From CAWCKS01 sp963796195 (GTDB lineage: Bacteria > Pseudomonadota > Alphaproteobacteria > Rhizobiales > Xanthobacteraceae): DNA of 64,000 nucleotides. Location of the stretch: contig CAWCKS010000014.1 in the NCBI GenBank assembly GCA_963796195.1, positions 930,001-994,000 of the forward strand, written 5' to 3'. Shown one piece after another: positions 50,235 to 59,220 of the stretch (its first letter is position 1; every line of letters starts with the position of its first letter). A program made the translations under genes and the position numbers. The notes beneath the pieces were generated by a model. The model ran no database searches and was not told the DNA's origin. It saw only the letters and a list, made by a program, of their open reading frames with translations.

Positions 50235-51899
50235 ATGCAATTCCGTTCAGTCCTGCTCACCGCGCTGCTGCTCGCGCCGGCGCTCTCCCCCGTCGCTGCC
50301 CAGGATCAACGCCCGCCCGTCGAGCTGCGCATCCTTGCGATCAACGATTTCCACGGCAATCTCGAGCCGCCGCCCGGCGGTATCCGCATTTCCGATCCGG
50401 CCGACGCGACAAAGAAGGTTTCCGTTGCGGCCGGCGGCTCGGAGCGGATGGCGACACTGGTGCACCAGCTTCGCAGCGAAGCGAAGAACTCGATCTTCGT
50501 CGCTGCCGGCGATTTGATTGGCGCAAGCCCGTTGCTATCGTCGATGTTTCATGACGAGCCGACGATCGAGTCGATGTCGCTGATGGGCCTCGAAATCTCA
50601 TCGGTCGGCAACCACGAGTTCGACAAGGGCAAGGTTGAACTGAAACGCATGCAGAGCGGTGGATGCTCGCCAGTCGACGGCTGCAAGGGACCGCATCCCT
50701 TCCTCGGCGCCAAATTCAGCTATCTCGCTGCAAGCACGTTCGACACAACGACCGGGCAGACCCTGTTCCCGCCTTACGCGGTCAAGACGTTCGAAGGCAT
50801 TCCAGTAGCCTTCATCGGGCTCACGCTGAAAGGTACCCCCGATATCGTGTCGCCGCCCGGCGTCGCGGGTCTGAAATTTGGTGACGAGGCCGAGACCGTC
50901 AATGCGCTGATCCCCGAACTGAAGGCGAAGGGAATAGAGGCGATCGTTGTCCTGATTCATGAGGGCGGCGTGCCGACCGGTGACTACAATGAGTGTCCCG
51001 GCATTTCAGGCCCGATCGTCGACATCGTGAAGAAGCTCGACCGCGCGGTCGATCTCGTGGTCAGCGGCCACACTCATCAGGCCTACATCTGCACGATCGA
51101 CGGGCGGCTCGTGACCAGCGGCGACAAATACGGGACGATCGTCACTGCGATCGATGTCAAGCTCGATCCGAAGACCCGCGACGTGATCAGCGCGAGCGCC
51201 AGCAATCACATCGTTCGCCTGGATGCGTACGCGAAGGACGCCGGGCAGACCGCGCTGATCGCCTCCTATCAGCAACTCGCCGGCCCCATTGCCAACCGAA
51301 AATCCGGCGTCATCGCCGCGAGCCTGACGCGCGAGCCTACCACGGCCGGTGAATCCGCGCTCGGCGATGTCATTGCCGACGCGCAGCTTGCCTCGACCTC
51401 GGCGCCGGACGCAGGCGCCGCGGTGATCGGGATGACCAATCCCGGCGGCATTCGCACCGAACTGCTCAAGCATGACGATGGGACGGTGACCTATGCCGAG
51501 CTGTTCCAGTCCCAGCCGTTTCGCAACGCGCTCGTGACCATGACTTTGTCCGGCGCCCAGCTCAAGCAAGCGCTGGAGCAGCAATGGACCGATCCGAACC
51601 GGCCGCGCTTCCTGCAGATCTCGAACGGCTTCAACTACACCTGGGATGCAGCGCGCGCCGTCGGCGAGCGCATCGTCGCCGACAGCCTGAAACTGAACGG
51701 CGCGCCGATCGCACCCGACGCGCTGGTGCGCGTCACCGTCAACGACTTCCTCGCCAGCGGCGGCGACGGTTTCAAGACGTTCACCGAAGGAACCGAGCGC
51801 CGCTTCGGCAACTTCGACATCGACGCGCTCGAAGCTTATGTTCTCAAGAACAGTCCGATTGCACCGCCACCGCGCGACCGCATTCTGCGGCTGAACTGA
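50235..51899 (+). CDS. Exported 5'-nucleotidase/metallophosphatase
   Basis: 554 residues. A Sec signal peptide (residues 1-22, cleavage after SPVAA) is followed by a metallophosphatase domain with LAINDFHGNLEP (~36), GDLIGASPL, VGNHEFDKG (~122) and VSGHTHQAYIC (~277). A C-terminal 5'-nucleotidase domain (TNPGGIRTEL, TLSGAQLKQALEQQW, VNDFLASGGDGF) completes it. It probably dephosphorylates nucleotides or sugar phosphates in the periplasm for nutrient salvage. It starts 21 bp after the hydratase stop. Frame intact. Confidence 0.94.
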   Translation: MQFRSVLLTALLLAPALSPVAAQDQRPPVELRILAINDFHGNLEPPPGGIRISDPADATKKVSVAAGGSERMATLVHQLRSEAKNSIFVAAGDLIGASPLLSSMFHDEPTIESMSLMGLEISSVGNHEFDKGKVELKRMQSGGCSPVDGCKGPHPFLGAKFSYLAASTFDTTTGQTLFPPYAVKTFEGIPVAFIGLTLKGTPDIVSPPGVAGLKFGDEAETVNALIPELKAKGIEAIVVLIHEGGVPTGDYNECPGISGPIVDIVKKLDRAVDLVVSGHTHQAYICTIDGRLVTSGDKYGTIVTAIDVKLDPKTRDVISASASNHIVRLDAYAKDAGQTALIASYQQLAGPIANRKSGVIAASLTREPTTAGESALGDVIADAQLASTSAPDAGAAVIGMTNPGGIRTELLKHDDGTVTYAELFQSQPFRNALVTMTLSGAQLKQALEQQWTDPNRPRFLQISNGFNYTWDAARAVGERIVADSLKLNGAPIAPDALVRVTVNDFLASGGDGFKTFTEGTERRFGNFDIDALEAYVLKNSPIAPPPRDRILRLN

Positions 51900-52008
51900 T
51901 CCAATAGCGACACTCTAGCCGGCGGCGCCGCTGGAAGCTTTCCGCTTTCGCTGCTCTGCGTGAGCGCATACATTATCTCAATGCCCAAGCGGCGCACAGA
52001 GTCCGTAA

Positions 52009-52938
52009 ATGACGACGCTCCTGATCTCCCATCCCGCATGCCTTGAGCATTTAAATCCGCCGGGCCATCCGGAGCGGGCGGACCGCTTGCGCGCCATCGA
52101 GCAGGTGCTCGGGCAGGAGCGTTTTCAGTTCCTGAGCCGCGACCTCGCGCCGCGAGCCTCCTTCGAGACCATCGCGCTCTGTCATTCGGAGCATGAGATT
52201 GCAGAAATACGCCATCGCGCGCCGAAGGAAGGCTTCGTCCATGTCGATGCCGACACCTCGATGTCACCAGGCAGCCTCGAGGCGATGTTGCGATCGACCG
52301 GTGGTGCGCTCGCCGCAACCGACGCGGTGATGACCGGCGCGGCACAGAACGCGTTTGTCGCCACGCGTCCGCCAGGACATCACGCCGAGAGCCAGCGGCC
52401 GATGGGCTTCTGTTTCTTCAACAATGTTGCGATCGCCGCGCGCTATGCGCAACGCAAGTACGGCATCGGCCGCGCCGCAGTGATCGATTTCGACGTCCAT
52501 CACGGCAATGGCACGCAGGAGATCTTCTGGGCCGATCCCACCGTGATGTACTGCTCGACCCATGAAATGCCGCTCTACCCCGGCACGGGCGCGGTCTCGG
52601 AACGCGGCGAGCGCGATACCATCGTCAATGCGCCGCTGCGCGCCGGTGATGGCGGCGCAGAGTTTCGCGATGCGTTCGAGACGACCATCCTGCCGCGCCT
52701 GAAATCGTTTGCGCCGGAACTCGTCATGATCTCCGCCGGCTTCGACGCGCACTTCCGCGATCCGCTCGCCAACCTCAACCTCAAGGCCGAGGATTATCGC
52801 TGGGTCACACAGAAGTTGATGGAGGTCGCCGATGCGACGGCCGGGGGGCGGGTTGTCTCGGTGCTCGAAGGCGGCTACGACCTGCAGGGCCTTGCCGAGT
52901 CGGTGGATGCCCACGTCACGGCGCTAATGCGCGGCTAG
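52009..52938 (+). CDS. Histone-deacetylase-family protein
   Basis: 309 residues, standard for bacterial class II HDAC-like enzymes. Zinc/catalytic motifs are intact: RPPGHHAESQRPMGFCFFNN (~119-138), DFDVHHGNGTQEIFW (~161-175) and ISAGFDAHFRDPLANLNL (~241). It removes acetyl groups from lysines, polyamines or related amides. It sits just upstream of xseB and dxs, an order common in Bradyrhizobiaceae. Frame intact. Confidence 0.93.
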   Translation: MTTLLISHPACLEHLNPPGHPERADRLRAIEQVLGQERFQFLSRDLAPRASFETIALCHSEHEIAEIRHRAPKEGFVHVDADTSMSPGSLEAMLRSTGGALAATDAVMTGAAQNAFVATRPPGHHAESQRPMGFCFFNNVAIAARYAQRKYGIGRAAVIDFDVHHGNGTQEIFWADPTVMYCSTHEMPLYPGTGAVSERGERDTIVNAPLRAGDGGAEFRDAFETTILPRLKSFAPELVMISAGFDAHFRDPLANLNLKAEDYRWVTQKLMEVADATAGGRVVSVLEGGYDLQGLAESVDAHVTALMRG

Positions 52939-53023
52939 CGCATTGCCGGAATCCGCCACATTGGCTTCGCATTAGCTGCTAGGCTACGGGGCCAACTCAC
53001 CAATCACAGACGTCGAAGAAACC

Positions 53024-53276
53024 ATGGTCGAAAGCGTCAATGCCGATGTGAAGCGCCTGACATTCGAGCGAGCGATCGAAGAGCTCGAGTTCGATCGTCA
53101 AGCAACTCGAAGAAGGCAAGGTTCCACTGGAAGAGTCGGTCGCGATCTATGAGCGTGGCGAGGCCTTGAAGCGTCGCTGCGAAGAGCTGTTGCGCCAGGC
53201 CGAGGCACGGGTCGACAAGATCACGACGGATGCCGGCGGCCGCCCGACCGGAACCGAGCCCCTGGACGTCGCCTGA
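53024..53276 (+). pseudogene. xseB: Exodeoxyribonuclease VII small subunit, one frameshift
   Basis: ATG at 53024 (MVESVNADVKRLTFERAIEE) to a TGA at 53274. The span is 253 bp, one more than a multiple of three. An extra base at 53087-53092 (GAGTTC, where GAGTC restores the frame) shifts between FERAIEELE and SIVKQLEEGKVPLEESVAIY; after it KRRCEELLRQAEARVDKI is typical XseB. About 84 residues if repaired. XseB joins XseA to degrade single-stranded DNA. Because xseB is widely conserved, a sequencing error is the likeliest cause. Confidence 0.88.
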
Positions 53277-53582
53277 CCTGACTGCCGGTACCTTCCCACC
53301 CCCGGCCTTGAGGCGATCCCGCTGGACCAAATATTGCACCGCGTACTATGGTAAATGGCGATTGGGGACCAATGGGCGCAAATTGGCTGGAACTGGCGCA
53401 AATTTGGCCAGTTGTGACCAGTTGGACTGAGGATTGAACCGTCCGCAGTCGCCTTCAGACCTAACTTGACGAGCTCGCGCCATTGGCGTCTCTGACGCCT
53501 TTGGTGTATGGCTGAAAGCTGAAATTATTGAGCGCTTAGAATAACTTCGCGCGTGCAACTTCAATCATGACCGTTGGGCAAC
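53277..53582. other. xseB-dxs intergenic region with short repeats
   Basis: About 300 bp. Two near-identical short direct repeats (ggcgcaaattggctgg at 53375-53390 and ggcgcaaatttggccag from 53395) and the repeat pair ccagtt/ccagtt follow each other. No gene seen. It probably holds the dxs promoter. Confidence 0.4.
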
Positions 53583-55499
53583 ATGAGTAAGACACCGCTT
53601 CTCGATACGATCAAAACGCCGGAAGACCTACGCAAGCTGAAACCTGAGCAAATGCGTCAGGTCGCCGATGAGCTCCGCCAGGAGACCATCGACGCTGTGT
53701 CGGTCACGGGTGGCCACTTCGGCGCCGGCCTCGGCGTCGTCGAATTGACCACGGCCATTCACTACGTGTTCGACACGCCGCGCGACCGTTTGATCTGGGA
53801 CGTCGGCCACCAGGCCTACCCGCACAAGATCCTGACCGGCCGCCGCGACCGCATCCGCACGCTGCGCACCGGCGGCGGCCTCTCCGGTTTCACCAAGCGT
53901 TCGGAGAGCGATTACGACCCGTTCGGCGCGGCGCACTCGTCGACCTCGATTTCGGCCGGCCTCGGCATGGCCGTTGCTCGCGACCTTTCAGGCGCCAACA
54001 ACAACGTCATCGCCGTGATCGGCGACGGCGCGATGTCGGCCGGCATGGCCTATGAGGCCATGAACAACGCCGGCGCACTGAACTCGCGCCTGATCGTGAT
54101 CCTCAACGACAACGACATGTCGATTGCGCCGCCGGTTGGCGCGATGTCGGCTTACCTGTCGCGCCTGTATTCGGGCCGCACCTATCAGTCCGTCCGTGAC
54201 ATCGTGCAAAAGCTTGCCCATCGCCTGCCGAAGGTTCTCGAGGACCGCACGCTGCGCGCCGAGGAATACTCGCGCGGCTTCATGGTCGGCGGCGGCACGC
54301 TGTTCGAGGAGCTCGGCTTTTACTATGTCGGTCCGATCGACGGCCACAACATGGACCATCTGCTGCCGGTCCTGACCAACGTGCGCAACTCCACGCGCGG
54401 CCCGATCCTGGTCCACGTCGTGACCAAGAAGGGCAAGGGCTATCCGCCAGCCGAGGCGGCTGCCGACAAGTACCACGCCGTGGTCAAGTTCGATGTCGCC
54501 ACCGGTGCCCAGAGCAAGGCCAAGTCCAACGCGCCGGCCTACCAGAACGTGTTCGGACAGAGCCTCGTCAAGGAAGCTCAAAAGGACGACAAGATCGTCG
54601 GTATTACTGCCGCCATGCCCTCGGGCACCGGCATCGACATCTTCCAGAAGGCGTTCCCGAAGCGCACGTTCGACGTCGGCATCGCCGAGCAGCACGCGGT
54701 GACGTTCGCTGCCGGCCTTGCGACCGAGGGTTACAAGCCCTTCTGCGCGATCTACTCGACCTTCCTGCAACGCGGTTACGACCAGGTCGTGCATGACGTC
54801 GCGATCCAGAAGCTGCCCGTCCGCTTCGCGATCGACCGCGCGGGCCTGGTTGGCGCCGACGGCGCGACCCATGCCGGTTCGTTCGACAATGCCTATCTCG
54901 GCTGCCTGCCCGGCTTCGTCATCATGGCGGCCGGCGATGAAGCCGACCTCGTGCATATGGTCGCAACGCAAGTTGCGATCAACGATGCGCCGAGCGCCCT
55001 GCGCTATCCGCGCGGCGAAGGCCGCGGCGTCGAGATGCCCGAGTTCGGCGTCCCGCTCGAGATCGGCAAGGGCCGCATCATCCGCGAAGGCAGCAAGATC
55101 GCGCTGTTGTCGTTCGGCACCCGACTGGCCGAATGCGAGAAGGCGGCCGACGAACTCGCGACCTACGGCCTTTCCACGACGGTTGCCGACGCGCGCTTCA
55201 TGAAGCCGCTCGACGTCGACCTCGTGCTCAGGCTTGCCCGCGAGCACGAAGTGCTCATCACGATCGAGGAAGGCTCGATCGGCGGGTTCGGCTCGCACGT
55301 GCTGCAGACGCTGTCCGATCACGGCGCGCTGGACCGCGGCTTGCGCATCCGCTCGATGATCCTGCCCGACGTCTTCATCGATCACGACACGCCGGCGGCG
55401 ATGTATGCCTATGCCGGCCTGGACGGCAAAGGCATCGTCAAGAAGGTGTTCGAGGCGCTCGGCAAGGACATCAAGACCGAGACGGTGAAGCTCGCCTAA
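53583..55499 (+). CDS. dxs: 1-deoxy-D-xylulose-5-phosphate synthase
   Basis: 638 residues from the ATG at 53583; an in-frame TTG at 53574 is less likely. Motifs: WDVGHQAYPHKILTGRRDR (~73-91), GDGAMSAGMAYEAMNNAG (thiamine diphosphate motif, ~148-165), LNDNDMSIAPPVGA, and the C-terminal half with IAEQHAVTFAAGLA and RDRAGLVG-type sequence (AIDRAGLVGADGATHAGSFD). It condenses pyruvate and glyceraldehyde-3-phosphate, the first step of the MEP isoprenoid pathway. Frame intact over 1.9 kb. Confidence 0.97.
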   Translation: MSKTPLLDTIKTPEDLRKLKPEQMRQVADELRQETIDAVSVTGGHFGAGLGVVELTTAIHYVFDTPRDRLIWDVGHQAYPHKILTGRRDRIRTLRTGGGLSGFTKRSESDYDPFGAAHSSTSISAGLGMAVARDLSGANNNVIAVIGDGAMSAGMAYEAMNNAGALNSRLIVILNDNDMSIAPPVGAMSAYLSRLYSGRTYQSVRDIVQKLAHRLPKVLEDRTLRAEEYSRGFMVGGGTLFEELGFYYVGPIDGHNMDHLLPVLTNVRNSTRGPILVHVVTKKGKGYPPAEAAADKYHAVVKFDVATGAQSKAKSNAPAYQNVFGQSLVKEAQKDDKIVGITAAMPSGTGIDIFQKAFPKRTFDVGIAEQHAVTFAAGLATEGYKPFCAIYSTFLQRGYDQVVHDVAIQKLPVRFAIDRAGLVGADGATHAGSFDNAYLGCLPGFVIMAAGDEADLVHMVATQVAINDAPSALRYPRGEGRGVEMPEFGVPLEIGKGRIIREGSKIALLSFGTRLAECEKAADELATYGLSTTVADARFMKPLDVDLVLRLAREHEVLITIEEGSIGGFGSHVLQTLSDHGALDRGLRIRSMILPDVFIDHDTPAAMYAYAGLDGKGIVKKVFEALGKDIKTETVKLA

Positions 55500-55533
55500 G
55501 TTCCACAATCGGGTTTAACGATCGGGGTCGGCG

Positions 55534-56082
55534 ATGAAGATCTATCTCGCCGGCCCCGATGTTTTTCTGCCCGATGCAATCGAAATGGGGCGGCGCAAGC
55601 GCGAACTTTGCGAACGCCACGGGTTCGTCGGGCTGTTTCCGCTCGACAACGTCATCGAGCTCGCCGCACACGACGCGTCGGTGCAGATCTTTCGCGGCAA
55701 CCGCGCCATGATGGATGATGCGGATGCGATCATCGCCAATCTGACGCCGTTTCGCGGGCCGAGCGCCGATGCCGGCACCGTCTATGAGATTGGCTATATG
55801 GCCGGCCGCGACAAGCTCTGCCTTGGCTATTCCAACGATCCGGTTCTCTATCATGAACGCGTGGCGCGAGTTCAGCGGTTGAGCAAGGCCGAAAGCGTCA
55901 TATTCGATAACGCCGGTCTGGTCGTTGAAAACTTCGGCCTGACCGACAATCTGATGATTGTGCATGGACTCGACCTGCACGGCTGTCCGCTGGTCGTACC
56001 CGACACCGCGCCTGCCGATCCCTGGCACGATCTTGCGGCGTTCGAGACGTGCCTGCAGCTTCTCAAGGCGCGGCGGCTGTGA
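55534..56082 (+). CDS. Nucleoside 2-deoxyribosyltransferase
   Basis: 182 residues. The family start KIYLAGPDVFLPDAIEMGRR, with GLFPLDNV, followed by MMDDADAIIANLTPFRGPSA and the catalytic-Glu region DAGTVYEIGYMAGRDKLCLG, identifies a COG3613-type 2'-deoxyribosyltransferase. It transfers deoxyribose between nucleobases or hydrolyses nucleosides and nucleotides. It lies 34 bp after dxs, with tlyA 25 bp further on. Frame intact. Confidence 0.9.
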   Translation: MKIYLAGPDVFLPDAIEMGRRKRELCERHGFVGLFPLDNVIELAAHDASVQIFRGNRAMMDDADAIIANLTPFRGPSADAGTVYEIGYMAGRDKLCLGYSNDPVLYHERVARVQRLSKAESVIFDNAGLVVENFGLTDNLMIVHGLDLHGCPLVVPDTAPADPWHDLAAFETCLQLLKARRL

Positions 56083-56107
56083 ACACCGCTTGTCACCGGA
56101 CTGGATC

Positions 56108-56848
56108 ATGAGCGCAAAAGGCCTCCGCCAACGTGCCGATCGGCTGCTGGTCGAGCGCGGCCTGTTTGAAAGTCGCGCCAAGGCGCAGGCCGCGATCGAA
56201 GCCGGTCATGTGAGCGCCAACGGCAAGCCGGTGCAGAAGGCTTCCGACGAAATTCCGGCCAACGCCGAGTTGCAGGCCGCGCCGGCACACCCCTGGGTCT
56301 CGCGCGGTGGCGTCAAGCTTGCCGCTGCGCTGGAGCACTACCCGATCGAGATCGAGGATCACGTCTGTCTCGACGTCGGCGCCTCGACCGGGGGATTCAC
56401 CGAGGTGCTGCTGCAAAACGGCGCGCGTCTTGTCTGCGCGATCGACGTCGGAAAAGCTCAGCTGCACCCGTCGCTGCGAAACCATCCAAAGGTTCTTTCG
56501 ATGGAGGAGACCGATATCCGGAATTTCTCTGGCAAACGTCTGCCGGTGCGGCCGGATGTCGTCGTGATCGACGTCAGCTTCATTTCGCTGAAGCACGTGC
56601 TGTCTGTCGCACTCGAGCTTACGGCCGCGCCGTGCCATCTGCTTGCGCTGATCAAGCCGCAATTCGAGGCACCACGAAGCGCCATCAAGAAGGGCATCGT
56701 TCGCGATCCAGCCGTCCACGAGGCGGTGTGCCACGACATCGCAACATTCGCCGCAAACCTGGGGTGTGTCGATATCGAGGTCTTTCCGTCTGCAATTCCA
56801 GGCGGCGATGGCAATCGTGAGTTCTTCCTGGGGGCACGCCGTGGTTGA
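56108..56848 (+). CDS. tlyA: TlyA-family rRNA methyltransferase/hemolysin
   Basis: 246 residues from the ATG at 56108. An S4 RNA-binding domain (RADRLLVERGLFESRAKAQA, ~9-28) is followed by an FtsJ-like methyltransferase domain with SAM motif CLDVGASTGGFTEVLLQNGA (~87-106) and VIDVSFISLKHVLSVAL. TlyA 2'-O-methylates cytidines in 16S and 23S rRNA in actinobacteria. The longer frame starting at 55958 overlaps the preceding gene and lacks similarity. Frame intact. Confidence 0.93.
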   Translation: MSAKGLRQRADRLLVERGLFESRAKAQAAIEAGHVSANGKPVQKASDEIPANAELQAAPAHPWVSRGGVKLAAALEHYPIEIEDHVCLDVGASTGGFTEVLLQNGARLVCAIDVGKAQLHPSLRNHPKVLSMEETDIRNFSGKRLPVRPDVVVIDVSFISLKHVLSVALELTAAPCHLLALIKPQFEAPRSAIKKGIVRDPAVHEAVCHDIATFAANLGCVDIEVFPSAIPGGDGNREFFLGARRG

Positions 56849-58079
56849 CGTGCTGACGATCGATCACATCGGCCATCGCGGCGACGGTGTTGTGCTGGTC
56901 GACGGGCAGCCAGTCTACGTGCCCTATGCGCTGCCCGGCGAGCGTATCGAGGTCGAACGCGTCGCAAACCATCCCGACCGGCGCCACCTGGTCCGCGTCG
57001 ATGCACCGAGCGCCGACCGGATCGAGCCCATCTGTCCGCACTTCGGCGTGTGCGGCGGCTGCGCGATCCAGCACTGGCGCGAGGACAACTATCGTGCCTG
57101 GAAGCGCGATCTTGTGATCGAGCAGCTGCGACTGGCGAAGGTCGATTGCGAGGTTGCCGCGCTGGTCGATGCCCATGGCGAGGGTCGCCGTCGCACCGTC
57201 CTTCACGCCCGCATCGGCACCCACCATGTCGAACGCGTCGGCTTTGCCGCGGCAGCTTCCCACGAAATCGTGCCGATCGACCATTGCCCGATCCTCGCGC
57301 CCGCGCTTGCGAGCTCGCTCAAGATCGCGGAGGCGATCGCCGAGATCCTCCAGCCGACCGGCAAACCGCTCGACATCCAGATAACTGCGACACGCAACGG
57401 CCCGGACGTCGACGTGCGCGGATCCGGTGCGTTGTCGCCAGACGCAATGCGAAAGCTGGCCGGTGTCGCCGAGCAACATCGTCTTGCCAGGCTGACACGG
57501 CATGGCGAATTGATCGCGCTCCGTGCTCAGCCCGTGGTCGCCATGGGCAAGGCCGAGGTCGCGCTGCCACCCGGCGGTTTTTTGCAGGCGACGGCCGCCG
57601 GCGAAGCAGCGCTTGCCACGCGGGTTGCAGCGGCGTGTGGCAAATCAGCCGTCATCGCCGACCTGTTTTGCGGCGTCGGACCGTTCGCGCTGCGGCTTGC
57701 CGAACGCGCGCGGGTTCGCGCCTATGACGCCGAGGCGGCTGCGATCGCAGCGCTCACAAAAGCCGCCGCGTCAACGAAAGGCTTGAAGCCGATCGCCGCC
57801 GAGACGCGCGATCTGTTCCGCCGGCCGCTGGCCCCGCCCGAATTGCGCGACGTTGACGCCGTGGTTTTCGATCCGCCGCGCCAGGGCGCGCTGGCGCAGG
57901 CGCAGCAGCTGGCGGCCGGCAAGGTGCCCGTGATCGTCGCGGTCTCCTGCAATCCCGCGACATTCGCCCGTGATGCACAAATCCTGATTGGCGGCGGCTA
58001 CCGCATCGGCACGGTCGAGCCGATCGATCAGTTCAAGTATTCGCCGCATGTGGAACTGGTGGCGCGCTTCGAACGCTAG
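56841..58079 (+). CDS. Class I SAM-dependent RNA methyltransferase (TrmA/RlmD-like)
   Basis: 412 residues from the GTG at 56841, which overlaps the tlyA stop by eight bases; the upstream in-frame ATG would lie within tlyA. A TRAM-like N terminus is followed by an Fe-S cysteine cluster (CPHFGVCGGCAIQHW, ~62-76). SAM-binding FCGVGPFALRLAERARV (~276) and the catalytic-Cys region VSCNPATFARDAQIL (~373) follow. It probably makes 5-methyluridine in rRNA. Frame intact. Confidence 0.92.
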   Translation: MVDVLTIDHIGHRGDGVVLVDGQPVYVPYALPGERIEVERVANHPDRRHLVRVDAPSADRIEPICPHFGVCGGCAIQHWREDNYRAWKRDLVIEQLRLAKVDCEVAALVDAHGEGRRRTVLHARIGTHHVERVGFAAAASHEIVPIDHCPILAPALASSLKIAEAIAEILQPTGKPLDIQITATRNGPDVDVRGSGALSPDAMRKLAGVAEQHRLARLTRHGELIALRAQPVVAMGKAEVALPPGGFLQATAAGEAALATRVAAACGKSAVIADLFCGVGPFALRLAERARVRAYDAEAAAIAALTKAAASTKGLKPIAAETRDLFRRPLAPPELRDVDAVVFDPPRQGALAQAQQLAAGKVPVIVAVSCNPATFARDAQILIGGGYRIGTVEPIDQFKYSPHVELVARFER

Positions 58080-58918
58080 CGCCCCCAGCGTTGCTGCCAC
58101 ATCTGCTCACCGATTGTGCAGGATACCCGCGGCTCCTTGTCGGCGACCGGGATCACCTTGCGCTTCGGCTGACGGCCCGCGACCTCGAGCACCAATTTGG
58201 TGCGGATCGCTTCCTTGAATTGATCCTTACCTTTGATCGGGATCACGAACGCGCCTGGACCGCCGATCACGCAGTCTTCGTAGTACCAATCGAGATTCTC
58301 GATATCCATCGTGGAGTACGATGGCTCTTTGACCATGATCGGCAGGCCGTTGATGACGATGCCCTTCTGAAGGGCCGCTTCCCGCGGGATGGCGACAGGC
58401 TCGCCATTGTTGTTCGGACCATCGCCCGAGATATCGATGACGCGCCGCAGCCCGCTGTAACCGGAGTTGTCGAACAACGGCATGGCAAAGTTGATCGCGC
58501 CGGAGATCGAGGTGCGCGAGGCGCGCCGCACCGGGATCTTGCGGATCTCGTCCGATACCGCGCCGGCCGATTCTGGTCCGTCGATCAGCCGCCAGGGAAT
58601 GACGATTTTTTGGTCATTCGACGCCGCCCACTCGAAATAGGTGACGGCGACCTTGCCGCGGCGCCCGGTCTTGAGTGCCTGCAGGAACTCACTCGAAATG
58701 AGGGCGTCGGCGTATCCCTCGCGCTGGACTGCCAGTTCGTCGAGGTCCATCGAGTAGGAAATATCGGTGGCGAGAACGAGTTCGACATCCACGGGTTCCG
58801 CGGTGGACCGATCGTCCGCCACCCGCATGCCGGAAACAGGTGCGGCGAGGCCCGTAACATCGCCACCAACCAGCGCTCCTCCCAGGAGCGCCGTACCGAT
58901 CGAGACATACCAGCGCAT
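58076..58918 (-). CDS. DUF1194 vWA-like exported protein
   Basis: 280 residues. A signal peptide (MRWYVSIGTALLGGALVGG, to ~26) precedes a von Willebrand A-like fold with the MIDAS-type DISYSMDLDELAVQREGYA (~52-70) and VIDISGDGPNNNGEPV (~169). The pattern matches DUF1194, a periplasmic family common in Bradyrhizobium with unknown role. It converges with the methyltransferase gene (four-bp overlap). Frame intact. Confidence 0.88.
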   Translation of the reverse strand: MRWYVSIGTALLGGALVGGDVTGLAAPVSGMRVADDRSTAEPVDVELVLATDISYSMDLDELAVQREGYADALISSEFLQALKTGRRGKVAVTYFEWAASNDQKIVIPWRLIDGPESAGAVSDEIRKIPVRRASRTSISGAINFAMPLFDNSGYSGLRRVIDISGDGPNNNGEPVAIPREAALQKGIVINGLPIMVKEPSYSTMDIENLDWYYEDCVIGGPGAFVIPIKGKDQFKEAIRTKLVLEVAGRQPKRKVIPVADKEPRVSCTIGEQMWQQRWGR

Positions 58919-59220
58919 CGTGGTTCTCCCGTCGTTTTCTCAATGCTGCCATGGACGTAGCAGCCGGGGAAGTATGAACATGCGTTTTGGGCATTGTGGC
59001 ATTCGAAAAACGCACAATTTTTGGCGAGGTAGCGACCGCATCGGTTTACCACCTCTTCATTTGAATCACCCACGATGGCGATGAATATTCCACCGGGGCC
59101 ACGGTCTGCAGTCGCAGGGGGTCACGACAGCGGCCTCAACTCTGAAAACCACGCTCGCTTCCGCTGTGGAGCACCACCGTCTGGTCCATCCTGGGGCCAG
59201 GCGGTGATCAAGGATTGGTC
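58919..59220. other. Intergenic region before the chemotaxis receptor gene
   Basis: About 300 bp between the divergent DUF1194 and receptor genes. It must hold both promoters. No RNA gene, FNR/FixK operator or other clear motif was seen. Confidence 0.4.

Noticed and set aside
53988..55508. 506-residue open frame antisense to dxs
   Set aside because: It lies entirely opposite an intact, highly conserved dxs; long antisense frames are expected in high-GC DNA and the composition (Arg/Asp/Val/His-rich) is typical of a shadow.
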